Shown here: positions 45,914 to 59,261 of the stretch, one piece after another
Position numbering within the stretch: position 1 is the stretch's first letter
Layout: each line of letters starts with the position of its first letter
NCBI GenBank assembly: GCA_037039685.1
Contig: JAWNGF010000001.1
Coordinates: 2,914,001-2,978,000 of the forward strand
Direction: 5' to 3'
Source of the DNA: Ceratobasidium sp. AG-K
Lineage: Eukaryota; Basidiomycota; Agaricomycetes; Cantharellales; Ceratobasidiaceae
DNA: 64,000 nt
The notes under the pieces: model-generated
What the model saw: only the letters and a program-made list of their open reading frames with translations
The model's database searches: none
Told to the model about the DNA's origin: nothing
Translations under genes and position numbers: made by a program

Positions 45914-46480
45914 TTATCCTCCCCCCCCCCCCCCGAATTCCTGAGGATCATCCTCTGAGTTGCCCCCTACGGTGAGATTTAAGCCCCTCTTTTTGCGGCC
46001 GCGCAGGCAAAAGATTGCTAGGAGAAAAAGAAGGACTGTAGCGGCTACCCCGGCCACAGCACCAGCAATAACCGGGGTGCTTGGGTTCCAAAGAAAGCAC
46101 CGATGTCAATAGTAAGTTATTTTATGGCCCCAGATCATTCACCCCTTGATTCTAGAGGAGTCGTGGCTACCATTGGACGGGGAATAAGTGCTCCGAGATA
46201 TTACATACATTTGAGAGAATGTCTAGGTACCTGGCTGATTGGTCACTCGGTACCGGTAGGAGCAGCCACTTGACCTGTAGTGCTAGAGCTTATGTTCTCT
46301 GTTGCACTCGTGGGCGTCGGCAATGCAACACCACTTCCAGAGTACATGCTGGTCGCCATTCCCACCGAGAGCGTCGCTGCAGCGTTCAGACAAGAGTCAT
46401 CGTTCGAGTTACCCACAGTGAGCATTCCGTCGACTCCAGAGTTCCCACCCGCCTCTGTGATCGCGACTAGCGTAGTTGTT
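45914..46480 (-). CDS. Ser/Thr-rich single-pass membrane protein, N-terminus unresolved
   Basis: Two minus-strand exons can be read. The outer one encodes a Ser/Thr/Gly-rich segment, GVDGMLTVGNSNDDSCLNAA followed by PTPTSATENISSSTTGQ. The inner one encodes NPSTPVIAGAVAGVAATVLL continuing through FLLAIFCLRGRKKRG, a clear membrane segment with a basic stop-transfer, and then an acidic tail GGNSEDDPQEF. This layout is common in fungal cell-surface proteins of unknown function. The tail then runs into a G14 tract (the C14 run at 45921-45934) that gives six glycines and a TAA at 45914. No signal peptide or ATG could be placed upstream of 46480, so the gene may be partial or broken. Confidence 0.5.
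45921..45934. repeat. C14 homopolymer
   Basis: Fourteen consecutive C on the plus strand. On the minus strand it is the final glycine run of the membrane protein, six bases before its stop. A change in length would alter the C-terminus. Confidence 0.9.
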
Positions 46481-48075
46481 CAGAAGAAACTCGAACACAA
46501 ATTTCCCACTTACAGTAAGCTACTCACTAAAAAAGTAGAGACCAGTAGGTAGAACTAAGAAGAAGCCCAGTCCACGTAGTCTGTAAGTCACCGCAGGGCG
46601 CAGTTACTTCTGTTCAACTCACGAACTCATTCGTAGCAAAATGAAGCGTCCTTTGCTGGCGCTATGATTTAGAATAACCTCGTAAATCATTTGCGTGTTT
46701 ATATTAAGAGGCGACGTGAGTAAACTCACTACTTCGGGAATGATTTCGACTTGGAACGGCTAAGTTCCATTGTTGACGACGTAATTAACTTGACTACACC
46801 GAGAGCTATACAAAAGATTAAAAATAACCCTGACAGCGCCACTAGAGCTGCGTATATTCCACTCCTAGTAAAACTCAGAGACGATGGAGACATGGGTTCG
46901 GGAGTAAGAGCGCATCCACTGCCGGCTGTCGTTGACCACCTCAGTGAGACCTACTGGGCGGACCGTTGAGTTAGCTACCTTATGCGGTTTAACCGGTGGA
47001 CGGACGTCGACCCGAGGTCGTTGCTAAACGCAAGCTTCAACATTGAGCATTGCTGTATCGGATGCACGTATGGCTCCCACTGGGATGATAAGCATCGATA
47101 TCAACGCAATTTCCGAAGCCTGGGTCACCATGATGTGCTGCTTACTCCGAATGAAAACGTTTGCTGGTCCCACGGCGGGAGACTCATTTCAGCTCGTTTT
47201 GGTCGGTTTCTGCTGGTGTGAAAGGGGGGAGCTTCAAAGCGCAAAGTGCCCTCTAAAAATAGCCGAACCTGTCATGAGGTCTTTGACGGGCAATACAATC
47301 CCAAGCCCCGTGCTAGGAACATAGATTGGGGAGATCTATTCTTGCTTCGACTTGTGTTGATGAAGGCGATACTTATTCGAGCAGGATAGGCTTGTACCTC
47401 TTATTTCAGCTGTGTCTCGACCAAATCTTGTATTCGGGTCACTACTTCACTACACCATCAGGTATCGACTCATTTAACAAGTCAGTTACAGCATACATCC
47501 AAGAGGTTGACTCGATTTGGCAACAGTTCACTGCATGGCGAAAACCAATGTAACGCTTTATGTGCTCGGCTTCTCGCATCTGACCGATCCAAGGCCATTT
47601 CGATGAAGAGCATGTACGAAGATAGCATTTATGATCTGACTACCAGGCAAAAAGAGATAGAGTAGCGGCTAGCAAGGCATTCGAAGGGGGAGCTACGGTA
47701 GGCATAAAACGAGCATACCACATGCATGTTGGCTAAACCCCCCTATGCGCTTCAGACGCCTTTGGAGTAACCGTACCGCGGCGGAGTAGTGAAAAGGGGT
47801 GCCCATCTTGTGAACTAGTTATAGATATCTTTGCTTTGGAGTTGCGCTAATACCTGGAACCGGCGGCTGTGAAGCCTGTGCCTTCGCGCCTAAGCTCTAT
47901 TCTAAGTACTACCGGTCCGCTCCCGCCGCGGAGTGCTTCGTTTAAGCTAACTGGGATACTGGGATACGGTCTTGACATATGCGTGGGATTGCTATACGTA
48001 GAGCTGCTACAGGCAAGAAAATTACAAAAGCGGAGCCATTTGGCTGAAAAGAGGCAACCAATCCAGATACATGGT
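46481..48075. other. Gene-poor stretch of about 1.6 kb
   Basis: No recognised gene. A plus-strand frame at 46751-46969 (starting MERLSSIVDDVINL, with KLRDDGDMGSGVRAHP) looks protein-like. A further frame at 47043-47324 could be a downstream exon. They cannot be joined into a convincing gene and match no family I know. This may be the remnant of a lost gene. Confidence 0.35.
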
Positions 48076-50566
48076 TTACTTGCGATAGTACTAACAACAA
48101 AAATCAGCAAGCGTCAACAATAGAAAAGAAGCAACAACTCACATTGCGCCTGAAATTAAACCAAAGTGACAGACATCCTCGGTCAAAGCTACTCCGGAAT
48201 CCCCTAGTTATACCATTACATCAGTACCACGAATGCCAAGAAGCTCTCTAATACTCACCGCTTATGAGAATACTCCCATTCGCGGTTGACCACCCGGAAT
48301 GCAATATCTTCGTATGGAGGACCAGCAGTAAAGTGAAGAAGCACAGTATCCTCGTTTCCGGGTTCCCTGACGATCTTGTACGACGGTGCCTTGCCCTTGT
48401 CGATGAGATCAGGGTAAAATATGTTGAACTTGTAGCCCTGGACGACTTTTGGTGGTGGGTTGTCCGTGCTGAATCATACGTCAGCAAGCAGAAACAATAT
48501 AAAAGACGAATTACATACTCGTAGTGAGTCTGGTTATACTTGTTCCACTCATAACCCGTATGAATACGGTTAAAGTACCGTGGCTTGCGAGGCCGATACT
48601 TGTCTTCCCAAGTATAAGTAGTGGGATTCACGATCAGCTCTTCCAAGTTGTAAATCTCCTCTTCTTCGTCCATGTTCTTCTCCGCTTCGGCGCGGTAGAG
48701 CGCCTCGGATTCGATGTCTGCAATGGATGCTGAGCCAGGATCGGCCACGACGCCCTCGGTAACCACGGCTTCTGGCTTGGACGCTCTTGGCACAAACAGT
48801 GTAGAGGTAATGGCACGTCGCTTGGTGAACTGCAGCACGGTCAGCCTCGGCTGGACGTATTTAAAACCCGACGTACCAATTGGGCCATGTCCTCAATAAT
48901 ATCAATGATCTCAACCTGCCGTTCCTCGTATGGGAGTTTACCCAAGTCAATCAACTCGGGGCTCATTCCGCGCTCATAAGGCTCGACGTCCTCCTGCTCC
49001 TTGGGCGCCGACTCTCCCACGTCCTTTCCGACTTCAGCTTGCATATCTCCACCGAATGTCTTGTTGCGCGAAGATGCAGCAGCAAGAAGCTCAGATTGCG
49101 CTTGGAACGCCTCGTCACGTTGCCTCTTGCGAAGTTGCTCGAGGCGGTTGCGGACAACAGTTTCGTGGAGCGACTTGAGTTTGGCCTATAATTCGACTAG
49201 TTAGTTATTGTTGATCCGAATGCGACACAACTCGCCTTGGCTTTCCACACCAATAAGCTCTTGAGTAGGCCCTCCCAATAATCGACATCGACAGGTTCGC
49301 CGCTAGAAAGCTTGGCCTGGATCTGTCGCTGCAACTGCGAAAGCTGGTCTGGGTTTTGCCAGAGAGGAGCGATGAGATGTCGGATTCGACGGGATTATTG
49401 CCCATAGTGGACGAATTGAGCTGGTCCAAGCGGTCCTTGCACACCACCATCATATTCTGTGAATGGGCATAAGTAGGTGTGGCGATTCAAGCGTGTAATA
49501 CGCACCGTCCAGAAATCAATGTTGGTCTGGGATTGTTCCAGAGACAGGTATTTTTGAATGTCATTGTGCAGCTCTTCAGTCTGCTCCAGAGACAGGTTCT
49601 GCAATAATATAAGTATACGACCCAACGAACGGCCAAATAACATACCTCGAAAATCGCATACGGCTCGTCGAAATCAATCTCCAGCCCAACATCATCCAAC
49701 CCGAGCCCATCGTCCACCTCGTCATTCGCATCCGTAGCAAACTTCAAGTTGAGGACCAAGAAATCAATCGCCTTGCCACGCTTCTCCTTGAGCCGAATCC
49801 CCGCCCGACGTCGCTCCTGCTCGAGCTGGAAATCCCCCTCTTTCGAGATCCATTGTGCCATCTGTGCCGACTCGGCAAGGCGCTGCATCCGCGCATCCTC
49901 TTCTTCACGCAACTGCTGCTCAATCTCGCGCTCCGCCCGACGCTTATTCAACCGCTCTAGCTCTTCCTACTCACCGCATCAGCACCACCCCACACACCAA
50001 ACAATAAACCCACCTTGGCCTCTTGCCGTCGCATGGCCTCGCGCCTCTGTGACTCTTGCTGGCTGATCCCTGCCTTCTTCTCCTTTTCGGCCTTTTTATG
50101 CCACTTGAACTGTTGGTTCAAATTCGCATCGTGGAACGGATTGTCCAATGCGTCGTACGCGCTCAACTCGGCCGCAACCGTCGGCAACGATGCGCCCAAC
50201 TCTTCGCGCGCCCGTCGTTTTTCAGCTTTGCGGGCTGCCCGTTCGGCGGATTTGTCCCGCTTTCTGTGGGGCGTAAGCTAGGGTGCCTCGTGCATGTGAG
50301 ACTCACTTTTCTTTGCGATCCTTATCCTTGTCCCTCCCTTTATCCCTGTCCCCACTCTGGCTCCTGCTCCTCGTCCGTTTGGGCCTATGCCGGTCCTCCC
50401 TGTCCCTGCTCCGACTCCGGTGTCGTTTCCGTCGCGAATCACTATCATAATCCCGCTCGTCATGCCGACTCGAACGAGACTTGCGCTCCTTGGACCTCTC
50501 CCTCTCCCTATCGTCACGCCGAGAAGAAGAATGCCGAACCGGAGAACGAGAACGTGAACGGCCCAT
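48076..50566 (-). CDS. CACTIN: Cactin, spliceosome-associated protein, one apparent frameshift
   Basis: Cactin (Cay1 in fission yeast) is a spliceosome-associated protein needed for accurate splicing. The N-terminus from MGRSRSRSPVRHSSS is an Arg/Ser-rich domain of about 90 residues. It is followed by DNPFHDANLNQQFKWHKKAE, a charged coiled coil, IDFLVLNLKFATD and EPYAIFE. The region of the central cactin_mid domain contains FWTNMMVVCKDRLDQL and VDVDYWEGLLKSLLVWKAKA. The C-terminal cactin domain includes TYTWEDKYRPRKPRYFNRIH, GYEWNKYNQTHY, NPPPKVVQGYKFNIFYPDLI and AGPPYEDIAFRVVNREWEYS. Splicing of the last two introns gives RGFRSSFDRG, LWFNFRRN and YYRK. Between LLSGKT and PDQLSQLQRQ one C is missing (G run 49351-49353 on the plus strand), which shifts the frame. 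All other blocks are conserved. Confidence 0.92.
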
Positions 50567-52898
<2,332 letters not shown>

Positions 52899-53727
52899 GG
52901 TTGATGGACACTAGGCTCTAGTGGGTGCTTATGCATTAGTCTGCGGGCGGCGTGCAGCAGACGGCAACGGCAGCGGGCACTTACAAAGGGCGGCTGTAAA
53001 CAACGCGACGGGCGATTAACCAAAGTTGGGTCTGTGTTATTCCTGATGTGATCTGTGTTGGCGCGAGGTCGTGGCCGGCTGTTGGAAGCGACAAAGAGGG
53101 CGAAAGCAGACCAAAGCAACCCAAGCGCGTTATAAGACGACCCCAGATGGACCCCACTCTGTAGCAAATTTCGTCCGGATGACGCCTCGACACCACTCGG
53201 CCCAGCCCTTATAGCCGACAACCAGATTATTTCTCAAAACTCTCAGTCCTAGAGTTGTGCGCCGGAGCTTTCCCAGCGCCGGCAGAGTGCGTGCAGGCGG
53301 GTAGCGGCGAGTTGTACTAGCACGGGGGGAAAATAGAGCGTCACATGTCCCGCCCGATTGCAAACTCATATAAACACGTCCCGACCGGAACATTTGCATC
53401 CGCGGCTCCATCGATCTCAATCGATTCAAATATTTACCGGACGCGCCAGCCAATTACGCGCGAGACCAGCTCCGGTGCTCTGTCCGACCCGGCCTACCAC
53501 TCCGTGCTCATCGGAAGAGTTCCAACGCTTGGGCTGCCTTTGGGCAGAGGGCGCGTTACATTGTCCGGTTTTTGTGCGACGGTATAGGACCGTGTGGGAC
53601 CGTGTTTATCCGGCGATACCCCTATTATGACGTGCTTGACCACCGCCCATCATATAAACATCACGTGATCGCCCTAAATGCACATTTTCATCCAAATTCA
53701 TTCAACACAAGAGTATCTCGAGCCTAA
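52899..53727. other. Intergenic region of about 0.8 kb
   Basis: The upstream region of the forkhead gene and the 3' flank of DPH1. It is GC-rich, without a supported gene. Such length suggests an extended promoter for the transcription factor. Confidence 0.4.
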
Positions 53728-55415
53728 TCAAGCCGATTCAACGGCTAGTGGCGGTTTCCATAACCTCGCCTTGGCCCACACGCTATCCTTTTCGTAAAAG
53801 TCCATCGGATAATCCCCTTGTCCATCGCCCACCCCATCCCAACCCCGCTGCGTTCCTATAGCCACAGCGGCCTCGTACGGGCTCAGCAACGGCTGCTCAA
53901 AAGCATACCCCCAATCGATCGACAGCCTGGGACAAGAAGTCTGGACAAACACAGACACATGCGGCGCAAAGCACGCCAGTTTGGCCGGCGACAGCTCAGA
54001 AAGCAATATCGGAACATAGGGCACGGGACGGCGCGACGAGCCGAGTTGGTGCTGAATCGCCTATAATCGAGTTCGATTTCTATTGACCGGAAGAGGGACA
54101 TAGGAACCCACCTGGTGCTGCCTGAAACTCCCTTGTCTGCCCAGCGTACCAAGGATCACACCCCACCTCGCACCCTCCTGGCCGTCTCTAGGCAAACTCT
54201 CCGTCGCAGTGCGTACGGCTTGAGCCCTAACCTCCCGCATCTCCGCGTGGTCGTACCGTTCCCGTGTGAGTTTCTTCGAGTACGGGTCGTACCGAAACGC
54301 GGGCACGCCCGGGTTGGCGATCATGATGGCCTCGAGATGAAAGCGCCCGTCACCGACGTAACTTTAGAGTGTGAAACTCGGGTCGAGCGGAAATGAATCG
54401 GACGTACATGAGCGCATCGACGTCGGTTAGTCTCGGAGCCGTGCAGCCAAGGATCTCTCCTGGACTCAGAGGTTTGGATCGTGGGATCGTGGCTTCGTAC
54501 CGGCCCCGCCAGAGTTGCAGTTCTTGAGTTCCCGTCGCATCCCCGCCGGTAATCAACCCAGCTGGCTGCCCGGGCACGGGTTGCTCCCGTGGCGCCTCGA
54601 CCGACAAGTCGTCCTTGAGTTTCTGCACCGCAGCCACGAATTGAATGGTCGACACGAGTGCCAGCCTCGTCGGCTCATCTCGCTCATCTCGCTCATCCTT
54701 GGCCTTTCCCTTGTCTGGCGTAGGCGCCTCGATCGACAAAGCTGGCCTACCTCTGTGTATCGCATCTCCGGTCGATACATGCGCCTCATCGTCCACCAAC
54801 CGCTCCTTGAACACCCGCCGCTCGCTCGGGAAATTCATACGCACACTACTCGCCAAGTGCTCCGCATCAATCGCAATCTCGACAAAGACGTAAAGTGTCT
54901 TGATCGTCGTGGTATCAATCGGAACTACACCCATCAAAAAACGCACAAAAAGCAAGGATTAGACTTACCAAGACAACTATGTCCATAATGCACCATCATA
55001 TCGCATCCTAGCGCCACTGCCGTGTAGTCATCGATACAACACGCTCCATAGGTCACGTCACCCATGATCACCGTCAACGCCCCCGTAAACCTAGCTCTTA
55101 TCAGTCCCCCATTCTTGTGGCGCTCGAGACTCACCGTTCGATAATGTCCGCAATCGTACAAGCATACATCTGCAATCCCTCGGGCATCTGCAACGCAACC
55201 ATCTTGGCACCATTCTTCCGTACATGATGAACCGTCTTGTGGATTTCAAACGAATAATTGCGAGGGAGCTGGGCGGCGGCCGCGTTCAAAAGCGGATCTT
55301 GCAAGATGGAATCGGGGATCTGGTGCGCGACGATAGGAGCAGGCGCAGCGCCAGGTGGCTTGGACGTGCGTCCCACGAAGCGTTTGCGTGGCTTGGGTTT
55401 CGATGTCTCGGCCAT
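53728..55415 (-). CDS. DPH1: Diphthamide synthesis subunit DPH1 (3-amino-3-carboxypropyl transferase)
   Basis: With Dph2 this protein forms the [4Fe-4S] radical-SAM-like enzyme that starts diphthamide synthesis on elongation factor 2. The start [20 protein letters not shown] is followed by [19 protein letters not shown] and [14 protein letters not shown]. The three cluster cysteines lie in separate exons: [23 protein letters not shown] and [11 protein letters not shown]. Other conserved blocks are [42 protein letters not shown] and [12 protein letters not shown] roughly 90-residue hydrophilic insert ([20 protein letters not shown]) splits the domain, as often in basidiomycetes. Four introns are inferred and no lesion was found. 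Confidence 0.93.
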
Positions 55416-56103
55416 CGTCGCGATAAATTTGTGTGCCCGAGCCGCCCGGCGCTACCTCGACATTCGCATCCATCCCCTGAATTCGCAAAGACTCCACGTC
55501 GTGACGCAACTGGGGAAGGCAGCCGCCCTCGAATGTAACTGAGCTACGGGCGCGGGTTCGCTGTCGAGTGGAGTGGGAGCGTTTGGAGCTAGCCTGGCCA
55601 CCAGTCCAGTCCAGACTGGCATGCGCGCTTCGTCGCCTAGGTTTATTAACAAGGGGAACCCATCGCGCTTCGCGGCTGGATCGAGAATCGGGCAAGTCAT
55701 TAAGTCGGAGTTGAAATTATAGTGTTTAGCGTGGCCTTCTGCCTAACGTGGCGGCAATTTTTTTCAGTCGGGGGCAAATCGCTTTACGGTCTCGGCTTTC
55801 GAGCTCAGGGTCGGGCCGACTCGTACCCCAGTATCCTCATCGATGAAATGCACAGGGCCAATTGAATGTACGTGTCTGGATCGGGTTGGGACATTTCGCA
55901 TCGACAAGACAATGTGTGCATCTTGCCAATTCGTTGCCATCCTCCTATCACGCGCAATGCACGACACCCTCGTTTCACGAGACATGTGCATCGACACAAC
56001 CCCATTGATGCGTCCCAAGATATCCCACTAGTAGCTTAGATCGAGTAAAGTATGACGTAGATAAGCCCAAGAACAATGCCGTATAAATACAATCGATGAA
56101 TGT
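55416..56103. other. Intergenic region of about 0.7 kb
   Basis: It lies between the DPH1 start and the EMC10 stop. Short GC-rich open frames without motifs are present. The DPH1 promoter lies at the left end. Confidence 0.4.
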
Positions 56104-56873
56104 CTACTGTCCACCTTCTTCTGGACCGGCTGGGAGGACAACTGCCATGCGGGGTTAATGCGAGTGCTCGGTAGTGTGCAAGATACGTACGGAGGATGAT
56201 AAGACCCGGCACGATGTACATCCAGTACTTTTGAATAAACGACTTTTCGGGCTCGACCTTGATGGGTTGTCCGTCCTGGTTCATCGGGGCAGGCGTTTTG
56301 AGCCTCGGCCTAGATCAGAGGTTAGTGTGATTCACGGAAATATATTGGGACTTGCCTGAATGCGGGACTCGGCGACTTGATTTGCACATCGGTGCTGGCA
56401 ATGTACAGCGGCGTCGCCTTGGATGGGCAAGCGCCGTCGGGAGGGACTGAGCCGAGGTGATAATCGAACGCGAAAATGTCTCCGGCCAAAGTCTTGTGCA
56501 ACGTGAGGAATTCTTCGTTGGCGGCGGTGACATGGCACTGTAGACGCGTAAGGAAATGCTTGTACGGCTCAGAATGGATACGCACGAGTTTAACCGAGGC
56601 ACGCGGCCAGTCGTCTGGGCTTCCGTCTCTTTGTAGTGCTAGTTCGTAGCGCGCATCGGGGCTAGCCGACGAGTTGGAAGACCATGCTGAGAGATTTTCT
56701 CTGAATGCTGCTGCTGGCGCGTACGAAGGACCTGTGGGAGTTAGGAGAACCGTGCCTCGGTGGGTGAATGGGGCCGTGTCTCCAGGAAGTCGTATACGGT
56801 GGTGAATGTGCACCTCATCACTGGCTGCGGCATTAGAAGCGAGGAGCGCGACAAGAAACGCAAACCAGATCAT
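56104..56873 (-). CDS. EMC10: ER membrane protein complex subunit 10
   Basis: A subunit of the EMC, which inserts tail-anchored and multipass proteins into the ER membrane. The start is the ATG at 56873, giving a signal peptide MIWFAFLVALLASNAAAS. The luminal domain contains VHIHHRIRLPG, ARYELALQRDG and WPRASVKLVRIHSEPYKHFL. It continues with the conserved HVTAANEEFLTLH, FAFDYHLGSV and GACP. After an intron the protein reads PRLKTPAPMNQDGQ and EPEKSFIQKYWMYIVPGLII. The C-terminal membrane segment ends with LPAGPEEGGQ after the last intron. The layout matches fungal EMC10 homologues (yeast Sop4-like). Confidence 0.86.
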
Positions 56874-57209
56874 GATTGCAGAGCGCGCCAGCGGTGCAGC
56901 CGAAGACAAGCGCCACGACCGTGGATGTGCCGATGGATGCCTGGGCCTTGATCGTCAGGCTCTGGACTTGGACTGAAATGGATTTGTTCGAATCGGAACC
57001 GTTCAAACTCTGTTCCACTCTCGCGTTCTGGCCATGTGTGCGATGCTCCACATCCGGGCTTTGATATAAGATCTGGCTTGGGACAGCAACGCTAGTCACC
57101 CCTCGTCTTGGTCGCCGAGCATCCGTCGTCAGCCGCCACTGCCTCACTTGCTGCGTCTTATCCGCCGCACTATATAGCCCGACGCAAACATTTGCTGACC
57201 ACATCCGCC
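56874..57209. other. Divergent promoter region
   Basis: It lies between the EMC10 start and the small plus-strand gene. TATATAG near 57172-57178 is a possible TATA box 32 bases before the plus-strand ATG. No gene was found. Confidence 0.35.
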
Positions 57210-57692
57210 ATGACCATCGTGCTTGCCCACCCCAGCCAATCCACCCTGCTTACCCGCCGCGCCGGCCCTGCTGCCGCCAAGCGCCCATCGCCTCCATGCT
57301 GGCTCGCCTGGCAACGAGATCCAGCCCGCGAGGTTGAGAGCCTACGTACCTTTTACCATCGTGAACGCTCGCGTGCCGAGACGATCCGCCAGACTGTGGC
57401 TACCCGCCGCAGAACTGCGAGGCGGAGCCAGTCTCCGCGGCCTCCAAATGAACAGGTCCAGTCTCAGGTCCAGCCCCAGCCTCTGGTCCAACCCCAGACG
57501 GAACCCCTACCCCAGCCAACAAACCCCACCCCATCACCCACATCCGAGAGGACGCAAATGTTGCTTTGCATGTACGCCTCCCTCCTCGACTCACGTCTCC
57601 AATCCGTCGAGCGTGTGTCCAAGCTACTGTCTGACTGGCAGGAACACAAGCCCCTACCCCAAACGGCCCTTCCGTCGTCTGCTTTTCCATGA
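57210..57692 (+). CDS. Unrecognised basic, proline/glutamine-rich protein of 160 residues
   Basis: A single uninterrupted open frame from MTIVLAHPSQSTLLTRRAG to the stop at 57692. The first 85 residues are basic (RERSRAETIRQ, RRRTARRSQS). A Pro/Gln repeat follows (VQSQVQPQPLVQPQTEPLPQ) and the C-terminus is predicted helical (LLCMYASLLDSRLQSVERV, then LLSDWQEHK). The codon use is GC-rich like its neighbours, and a TATA-like box sits upstream. No domain is recognised. It could be a small nuclear or regulatory protein, but this is a guess. Confidence 0.5.
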   Translation: MTIVLAHPSQSTLLTRRAGPAAAKRPSPPCWLAWQRDPAREVESLRTFYHRERSRAETIRQTVATRRRTARRSQSPRPPNEQVQSQVQPQPLVQPQTEPLPQPTNPTPSPTSERTQMLLCMYASLLDSRLQSVERVSKLLSDWQEHKPLPQTALPSSAFP

Positions 57693-57992
57693 CGTTCTCC
57701 CTTGTTCCGTGGCATCATTTCTCTGGCATTTCATTCGTTCCTACTGTATCACGTCACAGTACCCTCATCCCATACCCTATTTATATTTTGCATGTCTCTC
57801 TTTTTTGTGTTGTTGTTACAGTCTAGCCGGATGAATTATGGCCTTACATGTTGTAGAACTTACAATAAATTACCCCTAAACATGATTCGCCGGCTTAGAA
57901 CTCCGCATCTGGACTGGCTCACTCGGGTCTTGTGCACACGCCTAGACTCGCGGAGTTGATCGCGGGGACAAATCTCATGGCATTCAAACAGT
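57693..57992. other. Convergent 3' flanks
   Basis: The region between the small gene and EMP24. It is T-rich near 57760-57820. No gene was found. Confidence 0.35.
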
Positions 57993-58895
57993 CTAAATTA
58001 CTCGCTTGACTTCGAAGAACGACTACGACAAACACCGGTTAGTAAACGGGCTAGGCGGGCGTAGCAGCCGATTCGAGCCAGAACGGAACAGGTTCGGGAA
58101 GTGGGGGTAGGGTAAAGAGTCTCGACCTACCTGCAGATAATATACCTGGAACCCACACACTGCTACCAATACGACCGCCTGGATGATGCTCCACCACTTG
58201 ACTCGATCGTTGGTCGATTCGGCCGTGTTTCGATGCACGCGTTCGCGGATGACAATGTATTCTTGCTCATCCTTGACTGCTTGGAGCCCGATCGCGAGTT
58301 CTCGGATTTCGCGCTCGATGGGCGCAACAGTGCCTAGACCCCGTCTCCTAAGCACGGAAGAGAAGAATGGCGTGGGCAGACTCACCATCATCTTGCACGT
58401 AGATCACACCGTGCACATTGAAGCTATGGGATATTGAGTCCGGGCCTAGTAAAAAGGAGGGGGGGACACACCTGACTTCTTTATCGGACACCGTACTCAT
58501 CTCGTTCGAGAAACAATACGTGTATCGCCCATCTTTTTCGGCAGTCAGGGATGCAGTCCCCTCGGACTCTTTCAACCGCTTGTGCAACGCAATGTTTATA
58601 GGGTCCGACAGCTACACCGAAAATCGTCAATCCAAAACTCACAAAGGTGTGCCAACACTCACCCAAAAATCAATATCGAGATGTCCACCACCACCCACTT
58701 GATACGTGACAGTCATCTACCCGACCTCGTCAGTACGTCTACACACGAGGCAGCGTGTCACTGCACCTTGTCATTGACGTGCAAATCCTCGAAAAAGCAC
58801 TCTTTTTTACCCGGAGGGATATCTATCATGTGCGCGCCTGCGAGCCATGAAGTCGTAAGAAGGAACAAGAGCGTTGGTATCCTCCAGCTGGGCAT
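57993..58895 (-). CDS. EMP24: p24 family cargo receptor, EMP24/TMED2 type
   Basis: A type I membrane protein of COPII/COPI vesicles that sorts GPI-anchored and other cargo between the ER and Golgi. The start MPSWRIPTLLFLLTTSWLAG is a signal peptide. The GOLD domain follows with KKECFFEDLHVNDK, MTVTYQVGGGGHLDIDFW and DGRYTYCFSNEMSTVSDKEV, with the conserved cysteine pair. The luminal coiled coil is EREIRELAIGLQAVKDEQEY followed by RERVHRNTAESTNDRVKWW. The membrane span is IIQAVVLVAVCGFQVYYLQ. The last intron joins YLQ to SFFEVKRVI, which supplies the FF and KR signals bound by COPII and COPI. Reading through that intron gives a non-canonical tail, so the spliced form is preferred. No lesion was found. 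Confidence 0.92.
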
Positions 58896-59261
58896 GATTA
58901 CAATTAGCGAAAAGTACAAGACACGGTGCTCGGCGCTTAGTCTTGGCTCTGTTTCCGTGGGTGATTAGGTGATCGTTCATCATTGGATTCAGTCCTGTGC
59001 TCAGTTCGCCCCAGATGATCCTTCAGAGTCGGTTCTGGGAACTTGCTTTACGCATCTACGTGATGGGATCAATGTGTCCTGGATTGCTGTGTTTTTTGAC
59101 AGCCAAGCGCTAGTCCTGGGAGATACCCATCCCCGAATGCCCCAAGCCTGAATCTTCGGATAACAAGCCACTGGTCCGTACGCTCAACCAAAAGGTCTAC
59201 GCCATAAGGGCACTCGATAACGACCCATACAGATCGGAAACCAATCGGAAACTGCACACAT
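58896..59261. other. Divergent promoter region, EMP24 / RanBD gene 1
   Basis: No conserved coding block was found. It should contain promoters for both genes. Confidence 0.4.

Noticed and set aside
48076..48300. Apparent loss of the Cactin C-terminus after EYSHKR
   Set aside because: Two further introns give RGFRSSFDRG, LWFNFRRN and YYRK, the expected ending.
57100..57204. Minus-strand open frame extending EMC10 upstream to 57204
   Set aside because: It lacks conservation, and the ATG at 56873 starts a typical signal peptide.
58020..58140. Non-canonical tail of the p24 protein
   Set aside because: It is intron sequence. Splicing to 58022 gives the canonical SFFEVKRVI tail.
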